Assembly: GCA_026014565.1 (NCBI GenBank)
Contig: JAOZIB010000027.1
Span: 46,071 to 110,070 of the forward strand
Direction: 5' to 3'
Source: Candidatus Bathyarchaeum sp.
Lineage (GTDB): Archaea > Thermoproteota > Bathyarchaeia > Bathyarchaeales > Bathyarchaeaceae
Length of the DNA stretch: 64,000 nucleotides
Position numbers and translations under genes: made by a program. The notes beneath the pieces were generated by a model that was not told where the DNA came from, did no database searches, and saw only the letters and a list, made by a program, of their open reading frames with translations. This document shows, piece after piece, positions 45,364-53,893 of the stretch (positions are counted from its first letter, which is position 1; each line of letters opens with the position of its first letter).

Positions 45364-45780
45364 TTGGCTTTGTCGGATATTGACAACTCTTTGAAGAACC
45401 TTAACCAGAAACTAGACTGGATAATCAGTCGCCTAAACTATCTGGAAAACGTTCTCACAGAAAGTCAACAATATCCAGAAGTGGTAGATTTTTTGCAAAA
45501 CCTCAAAATTGGAACCGCAATGTATGGTGAGCCCCTTAAAACTCTTAACAGAATTGTTTCTGCGAAAAAACTCATAGAATCCACGTCAGTAAAAGATGAA
45601 ATTAACAAAATAATTCTTAACTATCTTGCTTTGAAAGGTCCAAAAAATGTCAGCGAGCTTACTCGAGAAATTCGGCGCCAACGGGGAAAAGCGTCACGGA
45701 CTACTGTTCGAAGTAGAATAAAATATCTTATCGAAACAGGGGCTCTTATAAAAGACGGAAACTGTTACCGTTTACCTTAA
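45364..45780 (+). CDS. Winged-helix protein with N-terminal coiled coil
   Basis: 138 residues from TTG 45364: a coiled coil (SLKNLNQKLDWIISRLNYLE) then a C-terminal winged helix (IILNYLALKGPKNVSELTRE, TTVRSRIKYLIETGALIKDG). The frame is open to 45310, but a TATA-like AAATATT near 45305 suggests transcription starts after that. Probable DNA-binding regulator, perhaps of the divergent AbrB-like gene. Confidence 0.65.
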   Translation: MALSDIDNSLKNLNQKLDWIISRLNYLENVLTESQQYPEVVDFLQNLKIGTAMYGEPLKTLNRIVSAKKLIESTSVKDEINKIILNYLALKGPKNVSELTREIRRQRGKASRTTVRSRIKYLIETGALIKDGNCYRLP

Positions 45781-45862
45781 CGTTTGACCACATGACTGGT
45801 CAGAATTGTCCAATACTTCTAAAGAGTCTATCCAGAGTATATGGTATTTGAGGTGAACAAGT

Positions 45863-46147
45863 ATGACCGACCACAAAAATGACATGCCAAAACCAGAAGA
45901 AATCTCTGGATTATTGGCAGCAGTATCTAAAGAATTGCCTGGATTAGTAAAAGGAATTGTTGACTCCTTCTTTAGTCCCGAAGCAGCAGCAGACATGGGC
46001 AAATCCGTAGCAACCTTCTACAAAACACTCAAAGAAGGAGGCATCCCAGAAGACACCGCCCTGTCCATGGCCAAAGACTACCTAGGCACCCTAACCAGAT
46101 GGAGCGAAACTCTAAAAGGAATGAAAATTGGACAACATGAGGGATAA
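45863..46147 (+). CDS. Small helical protein A, unknown
   Basis: 94 residues, strong GAGGTG ribosome site. Helical, with a central amphipathic part (LPGLVKGIVDSFFSPEAAAD) and a C-terminal TFYKTLKEGGIPEDTALSMA. The next gene has a similar stretch (TFTKTMVDQGVPLEVANEIA), so the two may be diverged paralogues. No family recognised. Confidence 0.65.
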   Translation: MTDHKNDMPKPEEISGLLAAVSKELPGLVKGIVDSFFSPEAAADMGKSVATFYKTLKEGGIPEDTALSMAKDYLGTLTRWSETLKGMKIGQHEG

Positions 46148-46149
46148 AC

Positions 46150-46398
46150 ATGGGCACTAAATCCCTCCTTTCCAGCGTCATGCACGGATCAAAAATTGCC
46201 TTCCAATCCATGGGACTGATAACACAAACCTCTCTGAAACGACGAAAAGCCAAAGCAACCTTCACAAAAACCATGGTCGACCAAGGCGTCCCCTTAGAAG
46301 TTGCAAACGAAATCGCCGAAGAGTTTCCCAACCCTGTATCTGAGCTTTTTTCCCTACTGAAAAGTAGCGCTTTTACCCAAAGCAAACAGACAGAATAA
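46150..46398 (+). CDS. Small helical protein B, probable paralogue of A
   Basis: 82 residues starting two bases after the previous stop. The segment TFTKTMVDQGVPLEVANEIA parallels TFYKTLKEGGIPEDTALSMA in its neighbour. Co-transcribed. Unknown function. Confidence 0.6.
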   Translation: MGTKSLLSSVMHGSKIAFQSMGLITQTSLKRRKAKATFTKTMVDQGVPLEVANEIAEEFPNPVSELFSLLKSSAFTQSKQTE

Positions 46399-46619
46399 CA
46401 TGAATTGATTGTTTTTGTTATCAATCAACCAGAATACTGCTGGCGCTGTTTGCTGCGGGATACGTTTAAACAAAACCAGAAAAAATGAACGCTAAAAAAG
46501 GGTAGTTTGAAGAAATGCCTGAAAAGTCTCTGGATATCTTACTGAAATGTTTTATTTATTGAACTATTGTAAAGCAATAGAAAATCTTTATCTTCCAAGC
46601 TTCAAGTTGAGTGAATCAA

Positions 46620-47552
46620 ATGAGTAAAGAAACCGTAATACAAGTTGATTCTTTAGTAAAAAAATACAAGGACGTAACTGCTGTTAAGGGAGTGAACTTC
46701 ACAGTTAACCGTGGGGAAGTTTTCTCTTTTGTTGGACCTAATGGTGCCGGCAAAACAACAACTGTTGAAATTCTTGTCTGCTTACGAAGTTTAACTGCAG
46801 GCAAAGCAACCGTTTTAGGAAACGACATTTCTACCCGAAAAGGGCAACAACAAATACGAAAACGCGTAGGTGTTCTCCCCCAAGATTTTAGCACCTTCGA
46901 TTTGTTAACAGTCAAAGAAAACATAAACTACTACAAGAAAATGTATGATGGTGGACGGGACGTTGACGAACTGATAAAGTTGGTCAATTTAGAACACAAA
47001 TCAAAAGCATTATACAAAAACCTGTCCGGTGGATTAAAAAAACGAGTTGCCATCGCCATAACATTGGTCAACGACCCTGACCTTATCTTTCTTGATGAAC
47101 CCACCACTGGTTTAGACCCCAAAGCCCGACGGGACCTATGGAACCTCATCGAAGGACTGCGGGACGAGGGAAAAACAATCTTTCTAACAACCCATTACAT
47201 GGACGAAGCAGAAGTCCTCTCAGACAGAGTTGTAATCATCAGTTATGGAAAAATAATAGCAGATGGCACGCCCAGTGAACTTATCCTAAAATATGGCGGA
47301 AAAACCACCTTAATCGTTGAAGAAGGCGGACAAGAAGCCTACAATGTGCTTAAAGAAAAGTTTCCCAAAGCACATGTGGATAATGGGGATGTTTTAGTTC
47401 CCCTGAACAGCAAGTCTGACCTGCCGAACGCTGTAATGATTTTGAACGACACCAAAACCAAGTTTGCGGAACTGATTGTTCGCAGACCAAACTTGGAGGA
47501 TGTTTTCCTCAATCTTACGGGCAAAAAAATGGTGGATGGTGAACTAAATTGA
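46620..47552 (+). CDS. ABC-2 type exporter ATPase
   Basis: 310 residues. Walker A GPNGAGKTT, signature LSGGLKKRVA, Walker B LIFLDEPTTGLDP and H-loop FLTTHYMDEAE; a C-terminal DrrA-type regulatory domain follows. ATG 46620 is used rather than GTG 46611. It powers the membrane subunit encoded immediately downstream (TGA overlapping its TTG). The cargo is not indicated; lipids, antibiotics and peptides are typical for the family. Confidence 0.93.
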   Translation: MSKETVIQVDSLVKKYKDVTAVKGVNFTVNRGEVFSFVGPNGAGKTTTVEILVCLRSLTAGKATVLGNDISTRKGQQQIRKRVGVLPQDFSTFDLLTVKENINYYKKMYDGGRDVDELIKLVNLEHKSKALYKNLSGGLKKRVAIAITLVNDPDLIFLDEPTTGLDPKARRDLWNLIEGLRDEGKTIFLTTHYMDEAEVLSDRVVIISYGKIIADGTPSELILKYGGKTTLIVEEGGQEAYNVLKEKFPKAHVDNGDVLVPLNSKSDLPNAVMILNDTKTKFAELIVRRPNLEDVFLNLTGKKMVDGELN

Positions 47553-48658
47553 AGCGAATTGCAGCAATAATTAACGGTGCCCTTCGCACATGGTTTAGAA
47601 GCAAAAGCACCCTGTTTTGGACTTTGGCTTTTCCAATTCTTCTGATGTTGTTGTTTGGGGCAATTTTTAGCGTCAGCGAAGACCCAAGGTTTGACTTTTA
47701 CGTCCAAAACAAAGACATTATCGACGGACAACCCTCCATGTTTTCTGAAACCTTTGTTACAATGTTAAATGAAACTGGAGTTTTGAACCTTAAACTGGTT
47801 GACCCTGCAGAAAACACGGAAGATTACATCGAAGAACAAGGCGTCGAGCAGATACTAATAATTCCAGAAGGCTTCCACCAGTCGTGCCTTGCTCAGAACG
47901 CCAGCATCACACTAAAAACTGTTCCAGCAGAAGTAGACACAACCGCAGCAACAGTCTCAGGTGTAGTGCAACAGATCACAGAATACTTCAACACCGTAGC
48001 AACCGGACAAAACCCACCTCAAGTAGTAACAATTCAAACGGAGGATCTAATCTCTACGAACTTCAGTTACATAGACTACTTTGTTCCCGGACTAATCGGA
48101 ATGTCCATAATGACCACAGGAGTATTCGGAGCCGTAGGATGGAACACCCGAAACAAAGAACTCGGAATCCTCAAGAAACTAGCCACAACACCCCTTTCAA
48201 AGTTTGAATACATAATCGGAGTGGTTTTGTTTGAACTGGTGATGTGTTCGATATCAACCATAGCCATCATCGCTGTAGGAATTCTAGTTTTTGATGTCAC
48301 CGTAATCCCCAGCATTTACTCCATACTGCTGATTATCGCAGGCGCAATCACCTTCCCCGGAATGGGCATGGTCATCGCAAGATTCGTAAAAGAAACAGAC
48401 TCCGCCGACGCTGCAGCAAACGCAATAACATTCCCCATGATGTTCCTATCCGGCACCTTCTTCCCCTTAGAAATGATGCCAGAATTTCTCCGAGAAATCG
48501 CAAAAGTCTTGCCCCTAACATACCTAAGCGACGGACTACGAGACTCCATGGTTTACGGAAACGCCCAAAGCGCCCTATACAACACGGCAATCGTGATGGT
48601 CGTCGGCATAATCTTCATAGTCGTAGGCTCCCTGATAACAAGCTGGCGCGAAGACTAA
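47549..48658 (+). CDS. ABC-2 type exporter membrane subunit
   Basis: 369 residues: one N-terminal membrane helix, a large extracellular loop (about 50-165), then five helices (175-365) with the ABC-2 features VPGLIGMSIMTTGVFG and FPMMFLSGTFFPLE. TTG start within the ATPase stop codon. Half-transporter, acting as a dimer. Confidence 0.9.
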   Translation: MKRIAAIINGALRTWFRSKSTLFWTLAFPILLMLLFGAIFSVSEDPRFDFYVQNKDIIDGQPSMFSETFVTMLNETGVLNLKLVDPAENTEDYIEEQGVEQILIIPEGFHQSCLAQNASITLKTVPAEVDTTAATVSGVVQQITEYFNTVATGQNPPQVVTIQTEDLISTNFSYIDYFVPGLIGMSIMTTGVFGAVGWNTRNKELGILKKLATTPLSKFEYIIGVVLFELVMCSISTIAIIAVGILVFDVTVIPSIYSILLIIAGAITFPGMGMVIARFVKETDSADAAANAITFPMMFLSGTFFPLEMMPEFLREIAKVLPLTYLSDGLRDSMVYGNAQSALYNTAIVMVVGIIFIVVGSLITSWRED

Positions 48659-48666
48659 AAACAAAC

Positions 48667-48710
48667 AAGGCAGATCAAAACTGCCCTTTTGTTTTTTTGT
48701 TTTTCCATTT
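48667..48710 (+). terminator. Hairpin terminator of the ABC exporter operon
   Basis: Stem GGCAG (48669-48673) with CTGCC (48681-48685), followed by a long T-rich tract broken by single G residues. Confidence 0.65.
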
Positions 48711-48787
48711 TATTTTTTTTTAATAATTGAACCTGTCGTGATAGAAATGAGTGGCTTTTTGATTAAATCTTGAAAATCGGAAACACT

Positions 48788-49153
48788 CTATGGGATTTGC
48801 AGTTTCCCTCGAGGTCCTTTCCAGTTATTTGCTATTTTTAGAAACTCTTCATAGCCATTTTGGCGGATAAATTCTAGTTGCTTTTTGTACTGCTGGTATT
48901 TGGAGCCTTTCTTACTCCAAAACTCTGTTAAAATCTCACAGGGATAATCTGAACAATCAACACAAGTCTGCAACCCTTTCCCCTCAAAACAACAAACCTT
49001 CATTTTACATCTCGCCTTACTCAAGTCCCTCTCCCCTGAGTCATAACCTAATTTGCAGCCCCGACAAGTTCGTTCATTGGGGTATTTCTCCTTCTGTTGC
49101 TGGATACACGTCTTACAGTATGCACCACAACAACCAATTTCTTTAACAGTCAA
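48788..49153 (-). CDS. Cysteine-rich DUF3795 protein
   Basis: 121 residues with four cysteine clusters: CCGAYCKTC, CRGC, CKMKVCC and CVDCSDYPC. This is the DUF3795 pattern (often in anaerobes), probably a zinc or iron-sulfur binding fold. The role is not known. TTG start. A 14-bp palindrome lies about 110 bases upstream. Confidence 0.8.
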   Translation of the reverse strand: MTVKEIGCCGAYCKTCIQQQKEKYPNERTCRGCKLGYDSGERDLSKARCKMKVCCFEGKGLQTCVDCSDYPCEILTEFWSKKGSKYQQYKKQLEFIRQNGYEEFLKIANNWKGPRGKLQIP

Positions 49154-49337
49154 TAAGCATCCCCAAGCGCTTTTTGTTCCTCAGACTTTTTTTAACTATT
49201 GTTCTGTTCGTTTTTATTGGTTATACCATGAATTCAGGCAACCTAAAGGTTTGTTACGTCATATTAGTATACTAATAGAAGTTCTATATTGAAAACAACC
49301 TTTTTTGTTGTTTTTCCAACAAGGAACAAATTTTGTT

Positions 49338-50000
49338 CTAGTGTAAAATGTCGGGGCGGTCGCTTGCGATGCCGTCTACGCCTTTTTTCTTGTATTCTTC
49401 GACATCTTCTTTTTTGTTGATTGTCCAAACAATCACTTTCAAGCCATTCTCATGGGCTTTTTTGATGTTTGCAGAATGCGTGAAACTATACAAGGATAAC
49501 AAATATTCTGCCTTCAAATCTAAGGCTGTTTGTATCGGATTTTTGTGGCGAACATAAATTAACCCTGTTTCTACGGTTTGGTTTAATTCTCGAATTTTTT
49601 TAAGAGCCTCTTCGTGAAAGGAAACCAAAATCACGTTATCTGCTAGCCCTTTTTTCTGAACCATATCCAAAACTTGTTCTGCGGTTTCAGCTTCTTTTAT
49701 TTCCACTAAAACTTTTACTTTTTTGCCTACTGCATCCAAAACATCATCCAAGGTGGGTATTTGCTCATCTTTGTCAGTAACTAGTTTTTGGATCTGATCC
49801 AAGGTAAGCTCGTTAACTGCTCCCTCACCGTTGGTGGTCTTGTTTACATCTGCATTGTGGATAACCACTAGTTTTCCATCTTTTGTTTTTCTTACATCCA
49901 ACTCAACTGCGTTTGCTCCAAGCTCGACTGCTTTTCTAAAACTACTCAACGTGTTTTCAGGCTCGTATGCACGAGCACCCCTGTGACCAATTTTTAGCAT
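49338..50000 (-). CDS. Glycerophosphodiester phosphodiesterase
   Basis: 220 residues of the GDPD TIM barrel: GHRGARAYEPENTLSSF and HNADVNKTTNG hold the catalytic histidines and the metal-binding glutamate, with later VLVEIKE and VIVWTIN. It cleaves glycerophosphodiesters to glycerol phosphate and alcohol. ATG 50000 has GGTGG five bases upstream. Ends next to a GAACAAATTTTGTTC palindrome (49323-49337) that could end its transcript. Confidence 0.9.
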   Translation of the reverse strand: MLKIGHRGARAYEPENTLSSFRKAVELGANAVELDVRKTKDGKLVVIHNADVNKTTNGEGAVNELTLDQIQKLVTDKDEQIPTLDDVLDAVGKKVKVLVEIKEAETAEQVLDMVQKKGLADNVILVSFHEEALKKIRELNQTVETGLIYVRHKNPIQTALDLKAEYLLSLYSFTHSANIKKAHENGLKVIVWTINKKEDVEEYKKKGVDGIASDRPDILH

Positions 50001-50028
50001 AAAACCACCAAACAATACAAAAATAATG

Positions 50029-50751
50029 TCAAGAAAAGTAAATGAAATTTGCCATGCTTTTTGATTTTTGGATTTCCACAGAGTCTCCAGCGTCTAACTC
50101 GATAAAGTCTTCGTTATTATCTGCAAGCAACCAAGCAGGCCCACGAGTTACAGTCAATCCAATAACAGAATCTTCTGGAACTACTATGCTGGGCTCTTTT
50201 TTATTATGCAAATTATTAAAAGAAATCCCAATTCCTTGTTCAAAGAACTTTCCCCCAGTTGCTTTGTAGTATCCAGTAGCTCCAAACGGAGTAGAAACAA
50301 TCACGCCATCGCCGATGAGTTCATCGTATTGTTTTCCGTTCACAGAAAACAAAAAACGAACAGCATAAATGGGCAACTTGAGATGAATCTGAATCTCATT
50401 AAGACCAACAAGCTTTTTGCCCTTGGCGGTGGTCTCGACCTTCATTTCAGAATAAATTTGATAATCTCCAGCCTTAATCCTCTTCAAATAGTCCCGAAAC
50501 TTGTCGGGGTCATAATCATAGGGGCGACAAACCCGTGAAGTTTTCAAAATCAGTTTAGGCACCTCGGGGTACTCCCGTTCACCAAACAAAACTGTACCAT
50601 CCCCCCCGTAGCAAACAACAAAATCGGGGTTTTTGTCTACAACTTCAAATCCTTCTGCAGTTAAAATTTCTTTAACAGTTGAAGGGTCCAGCCGGAAAAC
50701 GACTTTAACTTTTTTCAGCTTTTTTGGGTCCTTCGCCAGAATGCCAACCAT
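50029..50751 (-). CDS. nadK: ATP-NAD kinase family protein
   Basis: 240 residues. The GGDGT phosphate-binding motif (CYGGDGTVLFGERE, about 48-61), the GLNEIQIHLK motif and the DGVIVSTPFGATGYY motif (about 144-158) are the NAD-kinase landmarks; the fold makes NADP from NAD. Shorter than bacterial enzymes but usual for archaea. Precedes the GDPD gene on the same strand. Confidence 0.88.
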   Translation of the reverse strand: MVGILAKDPKKLKKVKVVFRLDPSTVKEILTAEGFEVVDKNPDFVVCYGGDGTVLFGEREYPEVPKLILKTSRVCRPYDYDPDKFRDYLKRIKAGDYQIYSEMKVETTAKGKKLVGLNEIQIHLKLPIYAVRFLFSVNGKQYDELIGDGVIVSTPFGATGYYKATGGKFFEQGIGISFNNLHNKKEPSIVVPEDSVIGLTVTRGPAWLLADNNEDFIELDAGDSVEIQKSKSMANFIYFS

Positions 50752-50833
50752 ATTTTATCATTCCGATTAGGAGTTATGCATTGGGAGTAAGAACTGTATG
50801 TGCCAAGTAAAAAACATTTACGCATCCTAGAGA

Positions 50834-51337
50834 CTAAACAATCTCGGGGAAGCGCCTGCGCAAAATTAGTGCAACTGGAATCCCAATTAAGCCTCCAACT
50901 GCAATCTGAGCAATGTTAGCTGGAACTTCAGCTAGTGCCGCGCCAATTCCCCAAAGGTAAACTTCAACTAGAAAGTATCCGATTGCCATTTCTGTTCCTG
51001 CGATCAGCACAGCTAAAACGTCTCTGTATGCACTTTTTTTGTTTGCAATTAGTCCGGCAATAAATCCTTCCAGTCCTTTAATCACTAATGTCGGAAGAGC
51101 AAACAACGGAAATCCAATAATGTCCGCAATTGCAGAACCCAGGCCTCCTGCAACGCCTCCGATTAAGGGATTAAATGCAAGGGCTGAAACAAAAATCATA
51201 ACGTCCCCCACGTTAAAGTATCCACCCATGGGGTTGGGTATCCGAATTATCAAGGTGCCCACTGCGACAAGGGCTGACATTACCGCCATCAAAGAAAGCT
51301 GAAGAATAGATTTTTGTTGTTTGGCCACTAGAACCAC
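50834..51337 (-). CDS. ECF transporter substrate-binding S component
   Basis: 167 residues, five or six membrane helices. The opening LSLMAVMSALVAVGTL, GGYFNVGDVMIFVSALAF, and GVAGGLGSAIADII are the characteristic S-component segments (small alanines for EcfT contact, and a substrate lid). It is 46 kb from the EcfT/EcfA genes. Substrate unassigned. GTG start, with a second GTG three codons in. Confidence 0.85.
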   Translation of the reverse strand: MVLVAKQQKSILQLSLMAVMSALVAVGTLIIRIPNPMGGYFNVGDVMIFVSALAFNPLIGGVAGGLGSAIADIIGFPLFALPTLVIKGLEGFIAGLIANKKSAYRDVLAVLIAGTEMAIGYFLVEVYLWGIGAALAEVPANIAQIAVGGLIGIPVALILRRRFPEIV

Positions 51338-51377
51338 AAAAATAGTCTAGTTATAACTATACTATTAAAAGTTTCTT

Positions 51378-52781
51378 TCAAAGCAACAACTTCAAATCAT
51401 CAAGAGCCACCAAAGCCCTCTTGCCACGATCAGTAATTCGAAAATACTTTCTTCCATCTTTTTGATAAGAAACCAAAACACCACGACCCGCCAAACCATT
51501 CAAATGCTGATAAATTGCAGCACGAGTCATTGTTTTTCCAAGTTTTTTCCACAAATCATAACCATATGTGTCCTCAGCTGCTAAAATCCGCAAAATCTTT
51601 TCCTTTGTGCTTAATTCAGAACCCACTTTTGCAGTTTTTCTTTTCTTCACCAACGCCTGAAGAGCCTCTGTTGCTTTTAAACCACTGCCAGTAATCAAGC
51701 AAACAACAGATTCGTCAGCCGCGACAACGCCCGTGCCCAACAATTTTTTTAGGGCAGCAATTGTAGCAGAACTAGAAGGCTCAGCAAACACTCCTTCAAG
51801 GCGGGCAACTTCTTTTTCTGCGGCAAAGATTTCAGAATCTTGAACAGTAACTGCAATACCCCCTGAGTCGTTTATTGCGTGAATGGCTTTTTTGCAATTT
51901 AGGGGTTCTTTAACAAATATTCCCAGGGCATGGGTGTATGATTCACAAGCCTCAGTTACAGTTGAAGCTTTTTCTTCAAAGCAGTCAACTATAGGGGCAC
52001 ATCCAGTTGCTTGAACTCCAATCATTTTTGGAAGCTTATCGATTTTTTGTAAAGCATAAAGGTCTTTGAAGCCCTTCCAAAGGGAGTATATGGTTCCTCC
52101 GTTTCCCATTGATACTACAAAGCAGTCCGGAACTTCAAACTGTTCAACTACTTCGTAGCTGATAGTTTTCTCTGCTTCTATGCTTAAGGGATTAAACTCG
52201 GCAGTAGCTTGATACCAACCTGTTTCTTTTGCCAGAGCCTGTGCCCGAACAATTGATTCATCAACAGTTTCTCCATGCTCTTCTATTACTGCATCATAAA
52301 TCAACATCTGGGCTAATTTACCTACATCAACCATTTTTGGAACAACAACATTGCAAGTTAACCCCGATTTTGCACAATACGCCGCCATAGAGGCTCCCAT
52401 GTTGCCGTTAGAAGCACAAATCACTGAATCCAGACCATAATCTAACGCGTTTGAAACCATCAACGCCGCACAACGGTCACGAAACGAGTTAGTTGGGTTG
52501 CGGGTTTCATCTTTCAGATACAAATTTTTTAACCCTAGTTTTTTAGCCAACCGCTCCGCCTTGTGCAGAGGCGTTCCCCCTTCACCTAAGGTCACAAGGT
52601 TTTTGACGGCAGGCAAGTAATGCTTGAATTTCCAAAAGGTGAACCGCTTGGAGAGTTCAACATCTTTTAGTTCTTCAAAATCATAAGTAAAGTCAAGAAG
52701 ATTTCCACATTTTTCACAAGAGTATTTTGGGGGAAAAACAGGAAAAACTGACAAACAGTTGCTACACTGCAAAATCGCCAT
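51378..52781 (-). CDS. Threonine synthase-like protein fused to a winged helix
   Basis: 467 residues. An N-terminal zinc ribbon (CSNC and CEKCG) leads into a fold-type II PLP domain: TLGEGGTPLHKAERL, KDETRNPTNSFRDRCA, ASNGNMGASMAAYCA, STATTFN-like later core segments and VSMGNGGTIYSLW. The lysine that binds PLP in threonine synthases (SFKDR) is arginine here (SFRDR). The last 75 residues (STKEKILRILAAEDTYGYDL, TRAAIYQHLNGLAGRGVLVS) form a PadR-like winged helix. It might be a threonine-pathway regulator made from an enzyme; synthase activity is uncertain. Confidence 0.8.
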   Translation of the reverse strand: MAILQCSNCLSVFPVFPPKYSCEKCGNLLDFTYDFEELKDVELSKRFTFWKFKHYLPAVKNLVTLGEGGTPLHKAERLAKKLGLKNLYLKDETRNPTNSFRDRCAALMVSNALDYGLDSVICASNGNMGASMAAYCAKSGLTCNVVVPKMVDVGKLAQMLIYDAVIEEHGETVDESIVRAQALAKETGWYQATAEFNPLSIEAEKTISYEVVEQFEVPDCFVVSMGNGGTIYSLWKGFKDLYALQKIDKLPKMIGVQATGCAPIVDCFEEKASTVTEACESYTHALGIFVKEPLNCKKAIHAINDSGGIAVTVQDSEIFAAEKEVARLEGVFAEPSSSATIAALKKLLGTGVVAADESVVCLITGSGLKATEALQALVKKRKTAKVGSELSTKEKILRILAAEDTYGYDLWKKLGKTMTRAAIYQHLNGLAGRGVLVSYQKDGRKYFRITDRGKRALVALDDLKLLL

Positions 52782-53141
52782 TTACCCAAAACTCCTGTTC
52801 AAAAAAGAGTTAGCCTACAGCTTTTTATGGATTACTTAGTAAAATTAAATAATCAAAAACTGTTTTCAAGTCTTTTGTTAGAAACTAGCAATCCCCCTTT
52901 GTTTTCGGAGCAATCAAACCAGTTCCAGAGTTCATCTATTGCTTTTTGGGAACAACCACATGTTTTTTACATTTTTCAAAAAAGATTTGTCTATGCAAAG
53001 GGTGGAATTCTTCGATTGTTGGTCTATCTATGCAGATAATTAAAAGGTTCTGAAGCCAGAATCCGTTTTGTAGATAGTAACAGCACAAATACACAAGCTT
53101 TAATCAACGAACAGCAAATAAAAAGACGGTTTTGTTTCCCG
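52782..53141. other. Intergenic region, no supported gene
   Basis: 360 bp of AT-rich DNA. A 70-codon frame on the plus strand (52827-53039) has no ribosome site and a composition unlike a protein. Nothing else seen. Confidence 0.5.
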
Positions 53142-53768
53142 TTAATTTTGTTGATTCCATTTTTTCAGGAATTTTTCTGCGTTGGTTCTTAATTTTTTCC
53201 GTGAACTGCCCGTACAAGATTTTACAAAATTAATTACTTCTTCTTGTTGTTTGTCTATTTTGTCAAAATACATATCAAAAGAGCTGATGGCATGTTGGGC
53301 GATGACTTTTTTGCATTCTTCAGTTAAGTGAGATGTAGTAGAAAGGTTTTGCACTTTAAGCAGTTCAGCAGTGATTTTTGGAGCAAGGTAAGGTTTTGCA
53401 GTAGCTATTTTGCCCGAGGCCCCAACAACATTAGCTACAGTGATCATGTGCTCCGCATCCAAGAAACTGTAGTATTTGTCAAAAATTGTATCAAATTTTT
53501 TGTCTTCATCAACCTGCGCTAAATTTGCAAGTATCCCAAAAGCGGTCCAGATTAAGATGCGATATTCACTATCAAGTAACTTGACAAAAAAATCAAAATC
53601 AGCATACAACAGTTTGGGTTGTTCTTCGCTTAGTTCCAACAAAACGTTAGAGCATCCATATCTCACGTTAGCTCGTTTGTGGTCTACACCCTCCAGTAAC
53701 AATGGAACTAAACTTGAATCCTGTTTGACGGCTTTGAGTAGTTCTTCTTTAGTTATGGTTTTATTCAA
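53142..53768 (-). CDS. HEAT/ARM-like helical repeat protein
   Basis: 208 residues, TTG start after AAGGTC. Repeated pairs of helices are visible (LVPLLLEGVDHKRANVRYGC, FDFFVKLLDSEYRILIWTAF, MITVANVVGASGKIATAKPY), each about 35-40 residues. A soluble binding protein; partner unknown. It stands alone. Confidence 0.7.
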   Translation of the reverse strand: MNKTITKEELLKAVKQDSSLVPLLLEGVDHKRANVRYGCSNVLLELSEEQPKLLYADFDFFVKLLDSEYRILIWTAFGILANLAQVDEDKKFDTIFDKYYSFLDAEHMITVANVVGASGKIATAKPYLAPKITAELLKVQNLSTTSHLTEECKKVIAQHAISSFDMYFDKIDKQQEEVINFVKSCTGSSRKKLRTNAEKFLKKWNQQN

Positions 53769-53893
53769 AAGACCTTGAGCTAATTCATCAAATCCAGTAA
53801 TCGTGGGTATTTTTCCCCCAAAGTATGGTTACTTAATGAGAAATATGCTGTTTATTCATATAACTATTTTTTATTAAAAAAATTATTCAACAA

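Noticed and set aside
52827..53039. 70-codon plus-strand frame in a gap
   Set aside because: No ribosome site, aromatic-rich random composition, no neighbour in an operon.
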